Position numbers and translations under genes: made by a program
Origin: Candidatus Gastranaerophilales bacterium
GTDB taxonomy: Bacteria > Cyanobacteriota > Vampirovibrionia > Gastranaerophilales > Gastranaerophilaceae
Assembly (NCBI GenBank): GCA_944323135.1
Contig: CALURI010000010.1
Span: 25,801-89,800, forward strand
Length of the DNA: 64,000 nt
Direction: 5' to 3'
Notes under the pieces: generated by a model
Databases searched by the model: none
Seen by the model: only the letters and a program-made list of their open reading frames with translations
What the model was told of the DNA's origin: nothing
Shown here: piece after piece, positions 18,066 to 27,036 of the stretch
How the letters are laid out: each line of letters starts with the position of its first letter
Position numbering within the stretch: position 1 is the first letter of the stretch

Positions 18066-19367
18066 CTAAAATATAGCAACAGCAAGAAGTGCAAACAAAA
18101 TTAGCGGAATATTATAATGCAAAAATGTAGGAATACAGGTATCTTTTATGTGTTCATGCTGACCGTCAATATTTAATCCTGCCGTAGGACCCAAAGTTGT
18201 TCCCGAAGCCGGAGATCCAGCATCTCCTAAAGCTGCTGCCGCTGCAAAAACAGCAATTGACTCCATCGGATTAAATCCAAGATGCATAAATATCGGTACA
18301 AAAAGTACAGCAAGAATCGGAATTGTACCAAAAGATGTTCCTATTCCAATTGTAATAAATAAGCCAACAACCAGCATTAAAAACGCTGCCAACATTTTTG
18401 AACCTAGCATAAAAGGAATAAGACCGTTTACTAAACTATCTATACCGCCTGTTGACTTCAATACACCTGCAAAGCCTGCTGCAACAAGCATTACAAAAGC
18501 AACATATCCCATAAGACCAATACCTTCATTAATTAAAATATCCATCTTTTCAGGATCAATTGCTCTTGCACCAAAAATAATAGTTAAACCTATTAAAGCC
18601 CCTAAAGGCAAAGACTTTGTCCATAATTGAACAACAAGAGTCGCAATTGCTGCAAGTAATGTAATATAATGACTTCCCGTAAATCTTAAAGATCTTCTTC
18701 TCTCTTCTCTAAATTTTATATTTTCGTATTCTCTCGGCTTTCTATAGGAAACAAAAACAGCCCAAAGCAAACCGCACAAAAGTCCGACACCTAAAATCCA
18801 CACAGAATGCCAAACATCATTAACAGTAACATCCATACCATTTAATGACATATTATCTGCCAAAAGTCTTTGGAAAATCAACCCAAATCCTGCGGGAAAC
18901 ACAATATAAGGGGTTACAAGCCCAAATGCAAGAGCACAAGCGACAGCACGCCTGTCAAGTTTCAATTTATTCATAACAGAAATTAAAGGCGGAATTATAA
19001 CAGGAATAAAAGCTATATGAACAGGTATTAAATTCTGTGAGGCACAAGCTAAAAGTGTTAAAATCAAGAGCAAAATAAATTTATTATTCTTAATAAGTAA
19101 AATAATTCTTTTAGCTAAAACATCTGCAAGACCAGTATGAGCCATAGCAGCTGCAAAAGTTCCAAGCAAAATATAACTCAAAGCAGTCTCACTATTCTGT
19201 CCCATTCCGCTTATAAAAACATCCATTATTTGACCTGCATGCATACCGGCTATTTTACCGGCAACAATTGCAGACAATAAAAGAGCAAGCAAAACATTTA
19301 CCCTGCATAAACATAATACACAAAGTAAAATTACGGAAATAATTATCGGATTAAAAATAAATTCCAT
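18066..19367 (-). CDS. Na+/H+ antiporter family protein (YuiF-like)
   Basis: 433 residues with about 11-12 hydrophobic helices. Features seen include LLLSAIVAGKIAGMHAGQIM, ALSYILLGTFAAAMAHTGL, NLIPVHIAFIPVIIPPLI, FGTIPILAVLFVPI and the C-terminal GDAGSPASGTTLGPTAGLN. These match the NhaC/YuiF-type ion transporter superfamily. The transported ion is inferred from the family only; dicarboxylate carriers share the fold. It is 6 nt downstream of thyX on the same strand and so probably co-transcribed. Confidence 0.8.
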   Translation of the reverse strand: MEFIFNPIIISVILLCVLCLCRVNVLLALLLSAIVAGKIAGMHAGQIMDVFISGMGQNSETALSYILLGTFAAAMAHTGLADVLAKRIILLIKNNKFILLLILTLLACASQNLIPVHIAFIPVIIPPLISVMNKLKLDRRAVACALAFGLVTPYIVFPAGFGLIFQRLLADNMSLNGMDVTVNDVWHSVWILGVGLLCGLLWAVFVSYRKPREYENIKFREERRRSLRFTGSHYITLLAAIATLVVQLWTKSLPLGALIGLTIIFGARAIDPEKMDILINEGIGLMGYVAFVMLVAAGFAGVLKSTGGIDSLVNGLIPFMLGSKMLAAFLMLVVGLFITIGIGTSFGTIPILAVLFVPIFMHLGFNPMESIAVFAAAAALGDAGSPASGTTLGPTAGLNIDGQHEHIKDTCIPTFLHYNIPLILFALLAVAIF

Positions 19368-19373
19368 AAAGTT

Positions 19374-20090
19374 CTAAACACCTGCTTTTGTTGTTAATTC
19401 GTCAAATTTAGGTTTACGACCGCAAGATTTATCCTCATCACAAAATCCTAAACGCTCACATTTTGGGACAAGATAAGATTTTAACCAAGGCTCTTCTTTT
19501 ATCAATTCATCACACATCATCTTAACCATAGTTCTAATTTCATATTGAGCACGAGTACAAAGCCTCAAATTTGCAACATGAATTAATTCTCTTAAATTCA
19601 AACTGACAACAAGCGAGCTTGCTGCTGCATTTGGAAGTACAAACCTTGCATCTTCAGCAGGTATACCTGCATCTACAAATTCTTGGTATTGCTGTGAAAT
19701 TTTACCCATAAATTGGACAAATTTTTCTTTTAATTCAGGATTTTTTTCAATTGTAGGAGGAATAATATAATCAAATTGTCCTTTTTCTTTAACATATCTT
19801 TGAGATTTTTGAGAAAAAGACATGTGTCTGTGCCTTACAAGCTGATGAGTGCAAGCACGAGAAACATTTGAAATCGCAAAACTAACCTGAATATGCTCAA
19901 TAGTTGAATAATGCCCTGAAGAAATAACCCTTTCAATCAATTTCAACATTTTTTCTTTATCATCGATACTGTTATAAATATTTATAGGATAATCAGCGCT
20001 GTAACAAGTTCTGCATGCTGTATAAACAGTCTTTAGCATATTCTCAGGTTTTGAAATCAAATTTACAACAGGTTTATTATTATTTTCCAT
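19374..20090 (-). CDS. thyX: Flavin-dependent thymidylate synthase ThyX
   Basis: 238 residues from ATG 20090 (MENNNKPVVNLI). The frame is open further upstream, but the GAGGGG sequence 10 nt before this ATG decides the start. The ThyX signature RHR-x7-S is present (RHRHMSFSQKS followed by QRYV). FAD-site segments STIEHIQVSFAISNVSR and NLRELIHVANLRLC are also visible. It methylates dUMP with methylene-THF and NAD(P)H/FAD, replacing ThyA. Confidence 0.95.
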   Translation of the reverse strand: MENNNKPVVNLISKPENMLKTVYTACRTCYSADYPINIYNSIDDKEKMLKLIERVISSGHYSTIEHIQVSFAISNVSRACTHQLVRHRHMSFSQKSQRYVKEKGQFDYIIPPTIEKNPELKEKFVQFMGKISQQYQEFVDAGIPAEDARFVLPNAAASSLVVSLNLRELIHVANLRLCTRAQYEIRTMVKMMCDELIKEEPWLKSYLVPKCERLGFCDEDKSCGRKPKFDELTTKAGV

Positions 20091-20130
20091 ACACAATGTC
20101 CCCTCTTCTATTAAAATTATAATAAAATAA

Positions 20131-20161
20131 TTATACCACCCTTTAAATAAGAGTGGTATAA
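20131..20161. repeat. Inverted repeat between rpmE and thyX
   Basis: TTATACCAC / GTGGTATAA, a 9-bp palindrome with a 13-nt loop. On the minus strand its 3' arm contains TATAAT, a plausible -10 box upstream of thyX. It could be the rpmE terminator or an operator overlapping the thyX promoter. Confidence 0.4.
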
Positions 20162-20216
20162 TGTAAATTTTTTCTAACAAACGTTTTGATAAAACCGACT
20201 TATGTTCAATAAAAAA

Positions 20217-20420
20217 CTATTTTTTGTTACCATAACGTTTATTAAATCTTTCAACTCTACCTTCAGAGTCAAGAATTTTTTGTTGACCTGTGTAGAATGG
20301 GTGACAGTGATTGCAAATTTCAACTGTAATATTATCATTAATAGAACCTGTTTCAATTTCGTTTCCGCAAACGCATTTTATAACAGTTTTCTTATAATCA
20401 GGATGAATTCCATTTTTCAT
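20217..20420 (-). CDS. rpmE: 50S ribosomal protein L31
   Basis: 67 residues: [11 protein letters not shown], zinc-type cysteines in CVCGN and [15 protein letters not shown], and a basic tail. This is the C+ (zinc-binding) form of L31. The SD AGAGG precedes the start. It is monocistronic or leads into thyX. Confidence 0.96.
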   Translation of the reverse strand: MKNGIHPDYKKTVIKCVCGNEIETGSINDNITVEICNHCHPFYTGQQKILDSEGRVERFNKRYGNKK

Positions 20421-20612
20421 TTTTTTAACCTCTTTCCTTTTCTCAAGATTCCAAACTTGATTACTTTATAATTCGACTAAATATATCATACAACAGAAAT
20501 AAAAAAGTGCAAGATTAAAAAATCTCATGCATATGTCTGATGTTAAATTTTCTTAATGTTGCAATAATAAAAAAGTTATCCGTTATTAGATTTTGTAAAA
20601 GGTGATTATTAG

Positions 20613-20777
20613 ATGAATCTGCATGAAAAATGTTTATTAAGATACTTACAAAACCCCGATGAGCTGGCTTATTCAACTGAAATTTTAAAAGTTAATAACT
20701 TTATACTTGAAAAAAAATTTGTGCTTGAAAATATTACTAACAACCATATTTCAAAAATATTTAATATTGAGCAATAA
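20613..20777 (+). CDS. Small hypothetical protein, 54 residues
   Basis: An open frame of 54 codons starts MNLHEKCLLRYLQNPDELAY and ends NIEQ, with an AAGGTGA sequence 7 nt before the ATG. It is hydrophilic with Leu/Ile-rich helices and no signal peptide. It lies 78 nt upstream of the CHASE2-GGDEF gene on the same strand. I do not recognise it; it is too short for homology by eye. Confidence 0.45.
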   Translation: MNLHEKCLLRYLQNPDELAYSTEILKVNNFILEKKFVLENITNNHISKIFNIEQ

Positions 20778-20855
20778 TCAAGATTACAGGTTGCCAAATA
20801 TCTTTAACTCTATTATACTGAATTATAGGTTATAAGTATAAAAGAATTGAGGGTT

Positions 20856-22622
20856 ATGTTTAAAAAAATATCATACGCAATAGGATTAATACTTTTTGCT
20901 ATTTTTACATTTCTTATTTTAAAGAATGCCAATTTAAATACATTTATCGACACAATAGAAAACAGAACCTTTGATTTAAGACAAAGTATATTAATCAATC
21001 AAGGCTACAAAAAAGCGAACAGCGATATAGTAATAGTTGCTATTGATGATGCAACTTACGAATATATTCTTGACACATACGGGGAATGGCCTATCCCGAG
21101 AGAAATTTATGCAAATATTATAAACTATCTTGAACAGCAAAGCCCAAAATCAATAGTATTTGATTTAATGTTTGTAAAATCAATAAAAAGCAAAAATCAA
21201 GCTGATGAAGAATTAGTTAAAGCATTCAAAAAATATAATAATATTTTTACGTCAATGAATTTTGACAATCAATCTGAAGACTTACGCATTCCACCTGATT
21301 TGCCTGATAATATCAGCATTGATATAATTAACAATTCAAAAATAGATTTCAGCCAATTAACATTTAAAAATTGCAGGCTTATACTTGAAGGGATTTTAAA
21401 TGCAAGCAAAAATATAGGGATAATTAATGTATCACGTTCGGATGACGGTATCTTAAGGAAAATGCCGTTAGTCGTAAAATATAAAGATAAATATTATCCT
21501 CAATTAGCTTTAAAAGTAGGGCTTAATTATCTTGGAGAAAATCAAAATACCTTTGAAATAGATAAACATTCTAACTTTGTAATCGGAGGCAGAAAAATAT
21601 ATATTGATGATGACGGCAGTGCAATCCTCAATTGGTACGGACCGGCAGGGACATATACATATATTCCGATGTACCAGCTTATAAAAGCAGTAAATGGAGA
21701 AAAAAACGGACTTGATTATGATTTTACAAATAAAATTGTTTATTTCGGAACTACAGCCGCAAGTTTATTTGACATAAAAACAGTTCCCGCAGGAAAGATA
21801 TACCCCGGAGTTGAAGTTCAAGCAACTTACGTAAACAATATTATAGATAATAACTTTATCAGGAAAGTTAATAAAGGATATACAATAGCTTTAAGTATAC
21901 TACTTGCTCTGTTAATCGCATCAGTAGTAACAAGAGTAAGTTCTGCTTTTGTTGCATCAATGATTTCGCTATCGAGTTACCTTATTTACATTATGATAGC
22001 TTTCTATGCAATGAAATATGAAAATTTATGGTTGGAATTAATTTATCCATTAATATTTTCAATCGGAGCATTCACTGTAGCATATATCGTAAAATATCTT
22101 GTAAAATCCCGAGATTTTGAACAACAATATATTCTGGCGACAACTGACGGCTTAACTGAGCTTTATAATCACAGATATTTTCAGGAACAAATAAGAATGC
22201 AAGTTGAGCAATCAAAACGTTATAATAATAACTTTTCGCTTATTATTATAGACATAGATTTCTTCAAAAAATTCAATGACACATTTGGGCACCAATCAGG
22301 AGATGCCGTATTAAGACAGGTAGCTCAAACATTAAGAAAAAATGTACGTGCAACAGATATTGTATGTAGATACGGCGGAGAAGAAATGAGCATAATATTA
22401 CCAAACACAAGTAAAGATGAAGCTTTTTCAACTGCTCAAAAAATCTGTGAACGTGTAGCTTCCAAAAAATTCAAATTAACAGGCGAGAAAGAGACACACG
22501 TAACGATCAGCTTAGGAGTTGCTACATTTCCATTCGACGGAGACACAGCTTCTGCAATTATAGAAGCTGCTGATAAAAGATTATATACTGCAAAAAACAA
22601 CGGAAGAAATCAGGTTAAATAA
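20856..22622 (+). CDS. CHASE2 sensor - GGDEF diguanylate cyclase
   Basis: 588 residues from ATG 20856; a TTG three codons earlier is an alternative, and SD evidence is poor for both. An N-terminal TM helix (~5-24) precedes the extracytoplasmic CHASE2 domain (~30-335: VIVAIDDATYEY, WPIPREIYANII, LNWYGPAGTY, KIVYFGTTAASLFD). Three C-terminal TM helices (~340-415) and the cytoplasmic GGDEF domain (~425-588) follow. The active-site motif is GGEEM at 507-511, an unusual last residue in place of F. An I-site RATD sits five residues before it. It should sense an envelope signal and make c-di-GMP. A terminator follows. Confidence 0.9.
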   Translation: MFKKISYAIGLILFAIFTFLILKNANLNTFIDTIENRTFDLRQSILINQGYKKANSDIVIVAIDDATYEYILDTYGEWPIPREIYANIINYLEQQSPKSIVFDLMFVKSIKSKNQADEELVKAFKKYNNIFTSMNFDNQSEDLRIPPDLPDNISIDIINNSKIDFSQLTFKNCRLILEGILNASKNIGIINVSRSDDGILRKMPLVVKYKDKYYPQLALKVGLNYLGENQNTFEIDKHSNFVIGGRKIYIDDDGSAILNWYGPAGTYTYIPMYQLIKAVNGEKNGLDYDFTNKIVYFGTTAASLFDIKTVPAGKIYPGVEVQATYVNNIIDNNFIRKVNKGYTIALSILLALLIASVVTRVSSAFVASMISLSSYLIYIMIAFYAMKYENLWLELIYPLIFSIGAFTVAYIVKYLVKSRDFEQQYILATTDGLTELYNHRYFQEQIRMQVEQSKRYNNNFSLIIIDIDFFKKFNDTFGHQSGDAVLRQVAQTLRKNVRATDIVCRYGGEEMSIILPNTSKDEAFSTAQKICERVASKKFKLTGEKETHVTISLGVATFPFDGDTASAIIEAADKRLYTAKNNGRNQVK

Positions 22623-22640
22623 AAAATTTAATTATCATAA

Positions 22641-22673
22641 AAAAGAGAACCTTATTTTAAGGTTCTCTTTTTT
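22641..22673. terminator. Bidirectional terminator
   Basis: 13-bp stem AAAAGAGAACCTT / AAGGTTCTCTTTT with a 5-nt loop and a T run on each strand, between two convergent genes. Confidence 0.85.
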
Positions 22674-22692
22674 TTAAACATATATAAAGTTA

Positions 22693-23367
22693 TTATATGA
22701 CCGGAACATCAACAGGGTCAACAAGAATAACATTTAACGTTTCACCTTTTCTAATGTCAACGCCTTTACCTTTTCTTATCATATCAGCGAAGAAATCATA
22801 AACATAATAAGCACCGCCACCGATTACTCCACCAACAGCACCAACTCCTGTCATAATTTGATCAGCAACAATTACATCATCAAATACATCTCCGCCCCAC
22901 TCAGTAGCAGTAGATGTAATATCTTTTGTCACTTCCCAATTTTCTTTCAACGCATCCGCATAACCGCGAGAAGAAGTAATCCCGCCATCATAAGTTAAAT
23001 CAGAACGTCCCACAATTGAAAAAGTCAAAGGCAACTGTCTGCCGTTAGGTGTAACAACGTGATCAAAATCTAAATACAAAATTGCCCCTTTAGAAAATCT
23101 CTTTGCCGGCTCAATTCTTTTTACTGTTCCTCTGACAACAGACCCCATAGGCAGAATTACATCAGAATCAGAGGTTTGATCATTCATCATAATAGCTGTA
23201 AATTCAGTTCCTTCAGGATTTATAGATGTAGAAAGAGGATTCATCATCTGTAAAGAAAATTTAGTCCCTGCAGGTATTCTTTTTGTTTTTGCTTTACCGC
23301 TCAAAGGTTCAGCAGATACTGTCTGCACAAATAAAAACAGTGATAATATTAAAGTCAAAAATTTCAT
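22693..23367 (-). CDS. Secreted hypothetical protein
   Basis: 224 residues. A clear signal peptide is cleaved after TVSA (residue ~19). The mature part starts with a beta-rich region (IPAGTKFSLQMMNPLSTSIN, LPMGSVVRGTVKRIEPAKRF). A glycine-rich hydrophobic stretch follows (GVGAVGGVIGGGAYYVYDF), which may insert in a membrane. The end is another strand pair (GETLNVILVDPV). The 'ITP/IPAG...GxxV.G.V' layout recalls VirB10/TrbI-like beta barrels and the gene at 32493, but I cannot assign a family. SD AAGGAG. Confidence 0.6.
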   Translation of the reverse strand: MKFLTLILSLFLFVQTVSAEPLSGKAKTKRIPAGTKFSLQMMNPLSTSINPEGTEFTAIMMNDQTSDSDVILPMGSVVRGTVKRIEPAKRFSKGAILYLDFDHVVTPNGRQLPLTFSIVGRSDLTYDGGITSSRGYADALKENWEVTKDITSTATEWGGDVFDDVIVADQIMTGVGAVGGVIGGGAYYVYDFFADMIRKGKGVDIRKGETLNVILVDPVDVPVI

Positions 23368-23456
23368 AAATCTCTCCTTATTCTAAATTGTATTTTATTA
23401 AATCTCATAAAAAAAAGCAATAGCAATGTTAAAAACTTGCGAATAAGAAAAGAGAC

Positions 23457-23471
23457 TGCTATTATAATTAT
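23457..23471 (+). promoter_or_regulatory. Extended -10 leaderless promoter of the TPR gene
   Basis: TGCTATTAT (23457-23465) is followed by 6 nt and the ATG at 23472, with no SD. Confidence 0.5.
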
Positions 23472-24398
23472 ATGTCCAAAATTGATAAAGTAGAAGAATT
23501 ACAAAACATTTTAAAAGAAGACCAAACAAACTTCCAAGCAAGAAGAGAGCTTGCTGTTCTTCTGCTCGATATTGGTTACCCAGAAGAAGCAAAACAACAT
23601 TTTTTATATCTTTCAAAAATTTTCAACGATGACAGCGGAATTTTCTATAATCTCGGAATTACTTATGAGAAATTGAAAAATTTAGATAAAGCAGAAGAAG
23701 CATATAAAAAAGCTATTGAATTTTCTCCTGAAGAAGTCGATGCTTTTTATAATCTTGGACTTGTTTATATTGATAAAAAAGAATATGAAAAAGCTGTCGA
23801 TTGTTTTGAAAATGTTCTTGCAAAAGACAATAACGACTCAAATTCCTATTTTTCAATAGGGCTTTGCTACTTTAAAGAAGGCAAACTTGAAGGTGCTAAA
23901 TATTATTTTCAAAGGGCAATTGATTTAAATGACGACGATATATATGCACATTTTTATATCGGTAATATCTTAAAAGAAGAAGGCGACAACCAAGGTGCAA
24001 GAGAAAAATTTAATAAAGTGCTTTTACTCTCACCAGATTACAGCTGGGCATATTTTAATTTGGCATCAATTGATTATGAGGAAGGCGACTTTGATTCGGC
24101 AATAAAAAATCTTGATAAAACTCTTGAACTAAACCCTAAAGATATTGAAGCATATAAAATTTATGCCAAAATCCTTACCAAAATGGGCAAAACGGATAAT
24201 GCAGCCGTAACTATAGAAACTGCAATTGATAATTGCGGTGCAAACGGTGATTTGTATTATATCTTAGCGCAAATACAAAAACTTCGTCACGCCAATGATG
24301 AATATGTAAAATGTATGAGTTATGCACTCAAATTCAACAACAGCCTCTCAATAAGTGCAAAACTCATAAAAAAAGAACTCGATAATTTTCTTTCATAA
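23472..24398 (+). CDS. Tetratricopeptide repeat protein
   Basis: 308 residues made of about eight TPR units from residue ~18. Examples are NLGITYEKLKNLDKAEEAYK, NLGLVYIDKKEYEKAVDCFE, SIGLCYFKEGKLEGAKYYFQ and NLASIDYEEGDFDSAIKNLD, each followed by a KAIEFSP-type helix. There is no signal peptide, so it is a cytoplasmic scaffold. The partner is unknown. The next gene, proS, has its own promoter-like TGCTAAAAT, so the two need not be linked. Confidence 0.9.
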   Translation: MSKIDKVEELQNILKEDQTNFQARRELAVLLLDIGYPEEAKQHFLYLSKIFNDDSGIFYNLGITYEKLKNLDKAEEAYKKAIEFSPEEVDAFYNLGLVYIDKKEYEKAVDCFENVLAKDNNDSNSYFSIGLCYFKEGKLEGAKYYFQRAIDLNDDDIYAHFYIGNILKEEGDNQGAREKFNKVLLLSPDYSWAYFNLASIDYEEGDFDSAIKNLDKTLELNPKDIEAYKIYAKILTKMGKTDNAAVTIETAIDNCGANGDLYYILAQIQKLRHANDEYVKCMSYALKFNNSLSISAKLIKKELDNFLS

Positions 24399-24451
24399 AA
24401 CTTTTTTATGCTAAAATAAAACCATAAATAACAAATGAGGAACAAAATATT

Positions 24452-26188
24452 ATGAAAATGTCAAAAATGTTTATACAAACCCTAAGAGAGTATCCTTCTG
24501 ATGCAGAAGTTATTTCTCACAAAATGCTTGGCAGAGCAGGATTTATAAAAAAACTTGCTCCCGGAATATATACATTTACACCACTAATGTGGAGAGTTTT
24601 AAAAAAGATTGAAAATATAGTAAGAGAAGAAATGGATAATGCAGGGGCACAAGAACTTTTAATGCCTTTTGTACAGCCTAAAGAGTTATGGGAAGAATCC
24701 GGAAGATGGGACGTATACGGACGTGAATTAATGCGTCTTAAAGACCGTCACGACAGGGATATGTGTCTTGGACCGACTCACGAAGAAATCATAACATCCG
24801 TTGCTCGTGATGTTTTAAAATCATATAAACAACTTCCGGTAAACTTATACCAAATACAATCAAAATTCAGAGATGAAATCAGACCGAGATACGGGCTTTT
24901 AAGAGGCCGTGAATTCATTATGAAAGATGCATACAGCTTTGATATAGATGAAGCCGGTCTTGATAAAGAATATCAAAATATGGCAAAAGCATATAAAAAG
25001 ATTTTTGAAAGATGCGGACTTGATACTAAAATGGTTCAATCAGATTCAGGAGCAATAGGCGGAAGCGTTTCCCATGAATTTATGGTAATAACAGACACTG
25101 ACGCAGGAGAAAATGACGTTTTCTACTGCAATTCTTGTGATTACTCAGCAAATTCAAATCACGCTGTATCTAATTTGCCGGAAGCTGTCATCGATGGAAA
25201 AGATTACTTCAAAGAAACAAAAATAATTGACACTCCAAACACACATTCTATCGAAGAATTAAGCAAATTCTTAAATATTCCTAATACATTGATTTTAAAA
25301 TCACTTGTATATATTGTTGACAAAAAGCCTGTAATTGCACTAATCAGAGCAGATAAAGCAGTTGAAGAAACAAAATTAATGAATGCAGTGGGTGGAATAG
25401 ATATAAGAATTGCATCTTCTGCTGAAATTGCAGAACTTATGGCAGAAAAAGGATTTGATGCAGTACCGGGCTTTATCGGACCGAAAGGAATGCAAGATGT
25501 TAAAATTATTGCTGATGAAACCGTTCGAGATATGAAAAACTTTGTTGTCGGAATAAATCAAACAGACAAGCATTTAGTTGGTGCAAACCTTTCCGACTTA
25601 GGAATAGAAAATATCCAATACGCAGATATTCGTCTTGTACAACAAGGAGAATTTTGCCCTCAATGCGGAAAACCTTTATTTGTAACAAAAGGTATTGAAG
25701 TTGGGAATATTTTTAAACTCGGAACGAAATATTCAAAACCAATGAACGCCGTATATACAGATATTAACGGAAAAACTCATCCATATATTATGGGCTGCTA
25801 TGGAATAGGCATTTCAAGAACAGCAGCCGCTGCTGTAGAAGCTCATTACGATGAACATGGTATTAAATGGCCTATAGCAATTGCACCATATCATGTTGTA
25901 ATTGTTCCTGTAAATATTAAAGACGAATTACAAATGAAAGTTGCAAATGAAATGTATGAAGCTTTAAAATCTGCAGGAGTTGAAGTTGTTCTTGATGACA
26001 GAGATGAACGTGCAGGTGTTAAATTCAAAGATGCGGATTTAATAGGCTTCCCATTCAGAGTGACTGTCGGAAAGACAATTAATGAAGGTTTTGTAGAATA
26101 TAAGGTTAGAGAAACAGGTGAACAAGAAAAATACACACCTGATGAAGCAACACAAAAACTTATCAATATAATAAAAGCGGTTAAATAA
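24452..26188 (+). CDS. proS: Prolyl-tRNA synthetase
   Basis: 578 residues, the bacterial-type enzyme. Class II core: LMPFVQPKELWEESGRW, motif 2 RPRYGLLRGREFIMKDAYSF, motif 3 GCYGIGISRTAAA. The YbaK-like editing insertion lies at ~230-390. The anticodon-binding domain is at the C-terminus (VVIVPVNIK, VVLDDRDERAGVKFKDADLIG). It charges tRNA-Pro. A GAGGA sequence lies ~10 nt before the ATG and TGCTAAAAT lies further upstream. The stop codon lies inside the terminator hairpin. Confidence 0.97.
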   Translation: MKMSKMFIQTLREYPSDAEVISHKMLGRAGFIKKLAPGIYTFTPLMWRVLKKIENIVREEMDNAGAQELLMPFVQPKELWEESGRWDVYGRELMRLKDRHDRDMCLGPTHEEIITSVARDVLKSYKQLPVNLYQIQSKFRDEIRPRYGLLRGREFIMKDAYSFDIDEAGLDKEYQNMAKAYKKIFERCGLDTKMVQSDSGAIGGSVSHEFMVITDTDAGENDVFYCNSCDYSANSNHAVSNLPEAVIDGKDYFKETKIIDTPNTHSIEELSKFLNIPNTLILKSLVYIVDKKPVIALIRADKAVEETKLMNAVGGIDIRIASSAEIAELMAEKGFDAVPGFIGPKGMQDVKIIADETVRDMKNFVVGINQTDKHLVGANLSDLGIENIQYADIRLVQQGEFCPQCGKPLFVTKGIEVGNIFKLGTKYSKPMNAVYTDINGKTHPYIMGCYGIGISRTAAAAVEAHYDEHGIKWPIAIAPYHVVIVPVNIKDELQMKVANEMYEALKSAGVEVVLDDRDERAGVKFKDADLIGFPFRVTVGKTINEGFVEYKVRETGEQEKYTPDEATQKLINIIKAVK

Positions 26189-26203
26189 TTAACCGCTTTT
26201 TTA
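26173..26203. terminator. Terminator after proS
   Basis: 12-bp stem AAAAGCGGTTAA / TTAACCGCTTTT with an ATAA loop. It overlaps the proS stop and can also serve the convergent prepilin gene. Confidence 0.85.
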
Positions 26204-26208
26204 TTACG

Positions 26209-26862
26209 TTACCAAGGATAATCCTTTGATATTTGCCAACCGTCATATTCTATAAGCGTTGTGCAATATCCTTTTGCGGTTCCCGAGCATTTCTCTAAAA
26301 GTTCGTCTCTGCCGCCTGTAAGAGCATAAGCAGGAGTTTTCCCAGTTACATAAAATGCAAATGACTTTTTACCGTCAACAATGGATTCACCTTCAATTGG
26401 AGATGCTGATTCCGCTAATTCAACACAATCTTTATAATAAGGGCAGAATGTCAAGTATGTTCTTGCAGAGGTTTCATAAGAACCATCCCAACGGTAAAAA
26501 TAAAACCCCGAACCGCTTGGAAAAGCTCCAACAATACCATATTTTGATTTTCTTACTTCAGTTGTTGTTATAAATTTCCCGAAATTTTCATTATAAAAAT
26601 CAAGAGCAGATTGAGAATCTAATGCAACAAGCGTTCCCCAATAATTTTCTGTACCGTTTTCAATATAAACATCTAAATAAGCTTGCTGCCAAACAGATGA
26701 AAACTGCTTTAATCGAACAGCAGTAACTTTTTTTCTATGATTTGCAATTAAACTTGGCATAGTCAAGGCAGCTACAATACCTATTATACCTAATGTTATT
26801 AAAACCTCTGCCAAAGTAAAACCCAATCGCGACAAGCTAGAAGACAGCAGTCTTTTGGGCAT
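26209..26862 (-). CDS. Prepilin-like protein 1 (type IV pilin/pseudopilin N-terminus), tract-controlled
   Basis: The prepilin signal is G-FTLAEVLITLGIIGIVAA with the invariant Glu at +5 (cleavage G|F), a ~25-residue hydrophobic helix, then a ~180-residue globular part ending CSGTAKGYCTTLIEYDGWQI. The C-terminal Cys-x(n)-Cys...(D/N)GWxI ending is shared with copies 3 and 4. Coordinates start at the only in-frame ATG downstream of the G tract (MPKRLLSSSLSRLG), whose SD is weak. The ATG with a good SD (26927) lies upstream of a G10 tract and is out of frame. With 8 or 11 G it would give a 36-residue leader joined to the pilin. Solitary gene, convergent with proS. Likely processed by a prepilin peptidase encoded elsewhere and displayed on a type IV pilus or pseudopilus. 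Confidence 0.8.
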   Translation of the reverse strand: MPKRLLSSSLSRLGFTLAEVLITLGIIGIVAALTMPSLIANHRKKVTAVRLKQFSSVWQQAYLDVYIENGTENYWGTLVALDSQSALDFYNENFGKFITTTEVRKSKYGIVGAFPSGSGFYFYRWDGSYETSARTYLTFCPYYKDCVELAESASPIEGESIVDGKKSFAFYVTGKTPAYALTGGRDELLEKCSGTAKGYCTTLIEYDGWQISKDYPW

Positions 26863-26896
26863 TTCTCTCAAACCGTTCAGAGCAAGCTCTAAATTG

Positions 26897-26943
26897 CCCC
26901 CCCCCCGACATTCTTTAATCTTTTCATATCCTGCTCCTTTCAA
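26897..26943 (-). repeat. G10 homopolymer tract and out-of-frame SD/ATG of prepilin 1
   Basis: On the minus strand AAAGGAG is 6 nt before ATG 26927. Seven codons follow, then 10 G (26906-26897), and the frame ends at TAG (peptide MKRLKNVGGGAI). An 8- or 11-G tract would read through GGGNLELALNGL into the pilin. A TTG at 26943 is in the pilin frame at the present length but has no SD. Confidence 0.7.
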
Positions 26944-27036
26944 AAATATTAAAATATTTGTAACATTTTTATAATAACATATTATTTATAAATTTTCAAT
27001 TGACAAATTTCACGCTTTACAGGTTTTTCAAAAAAT

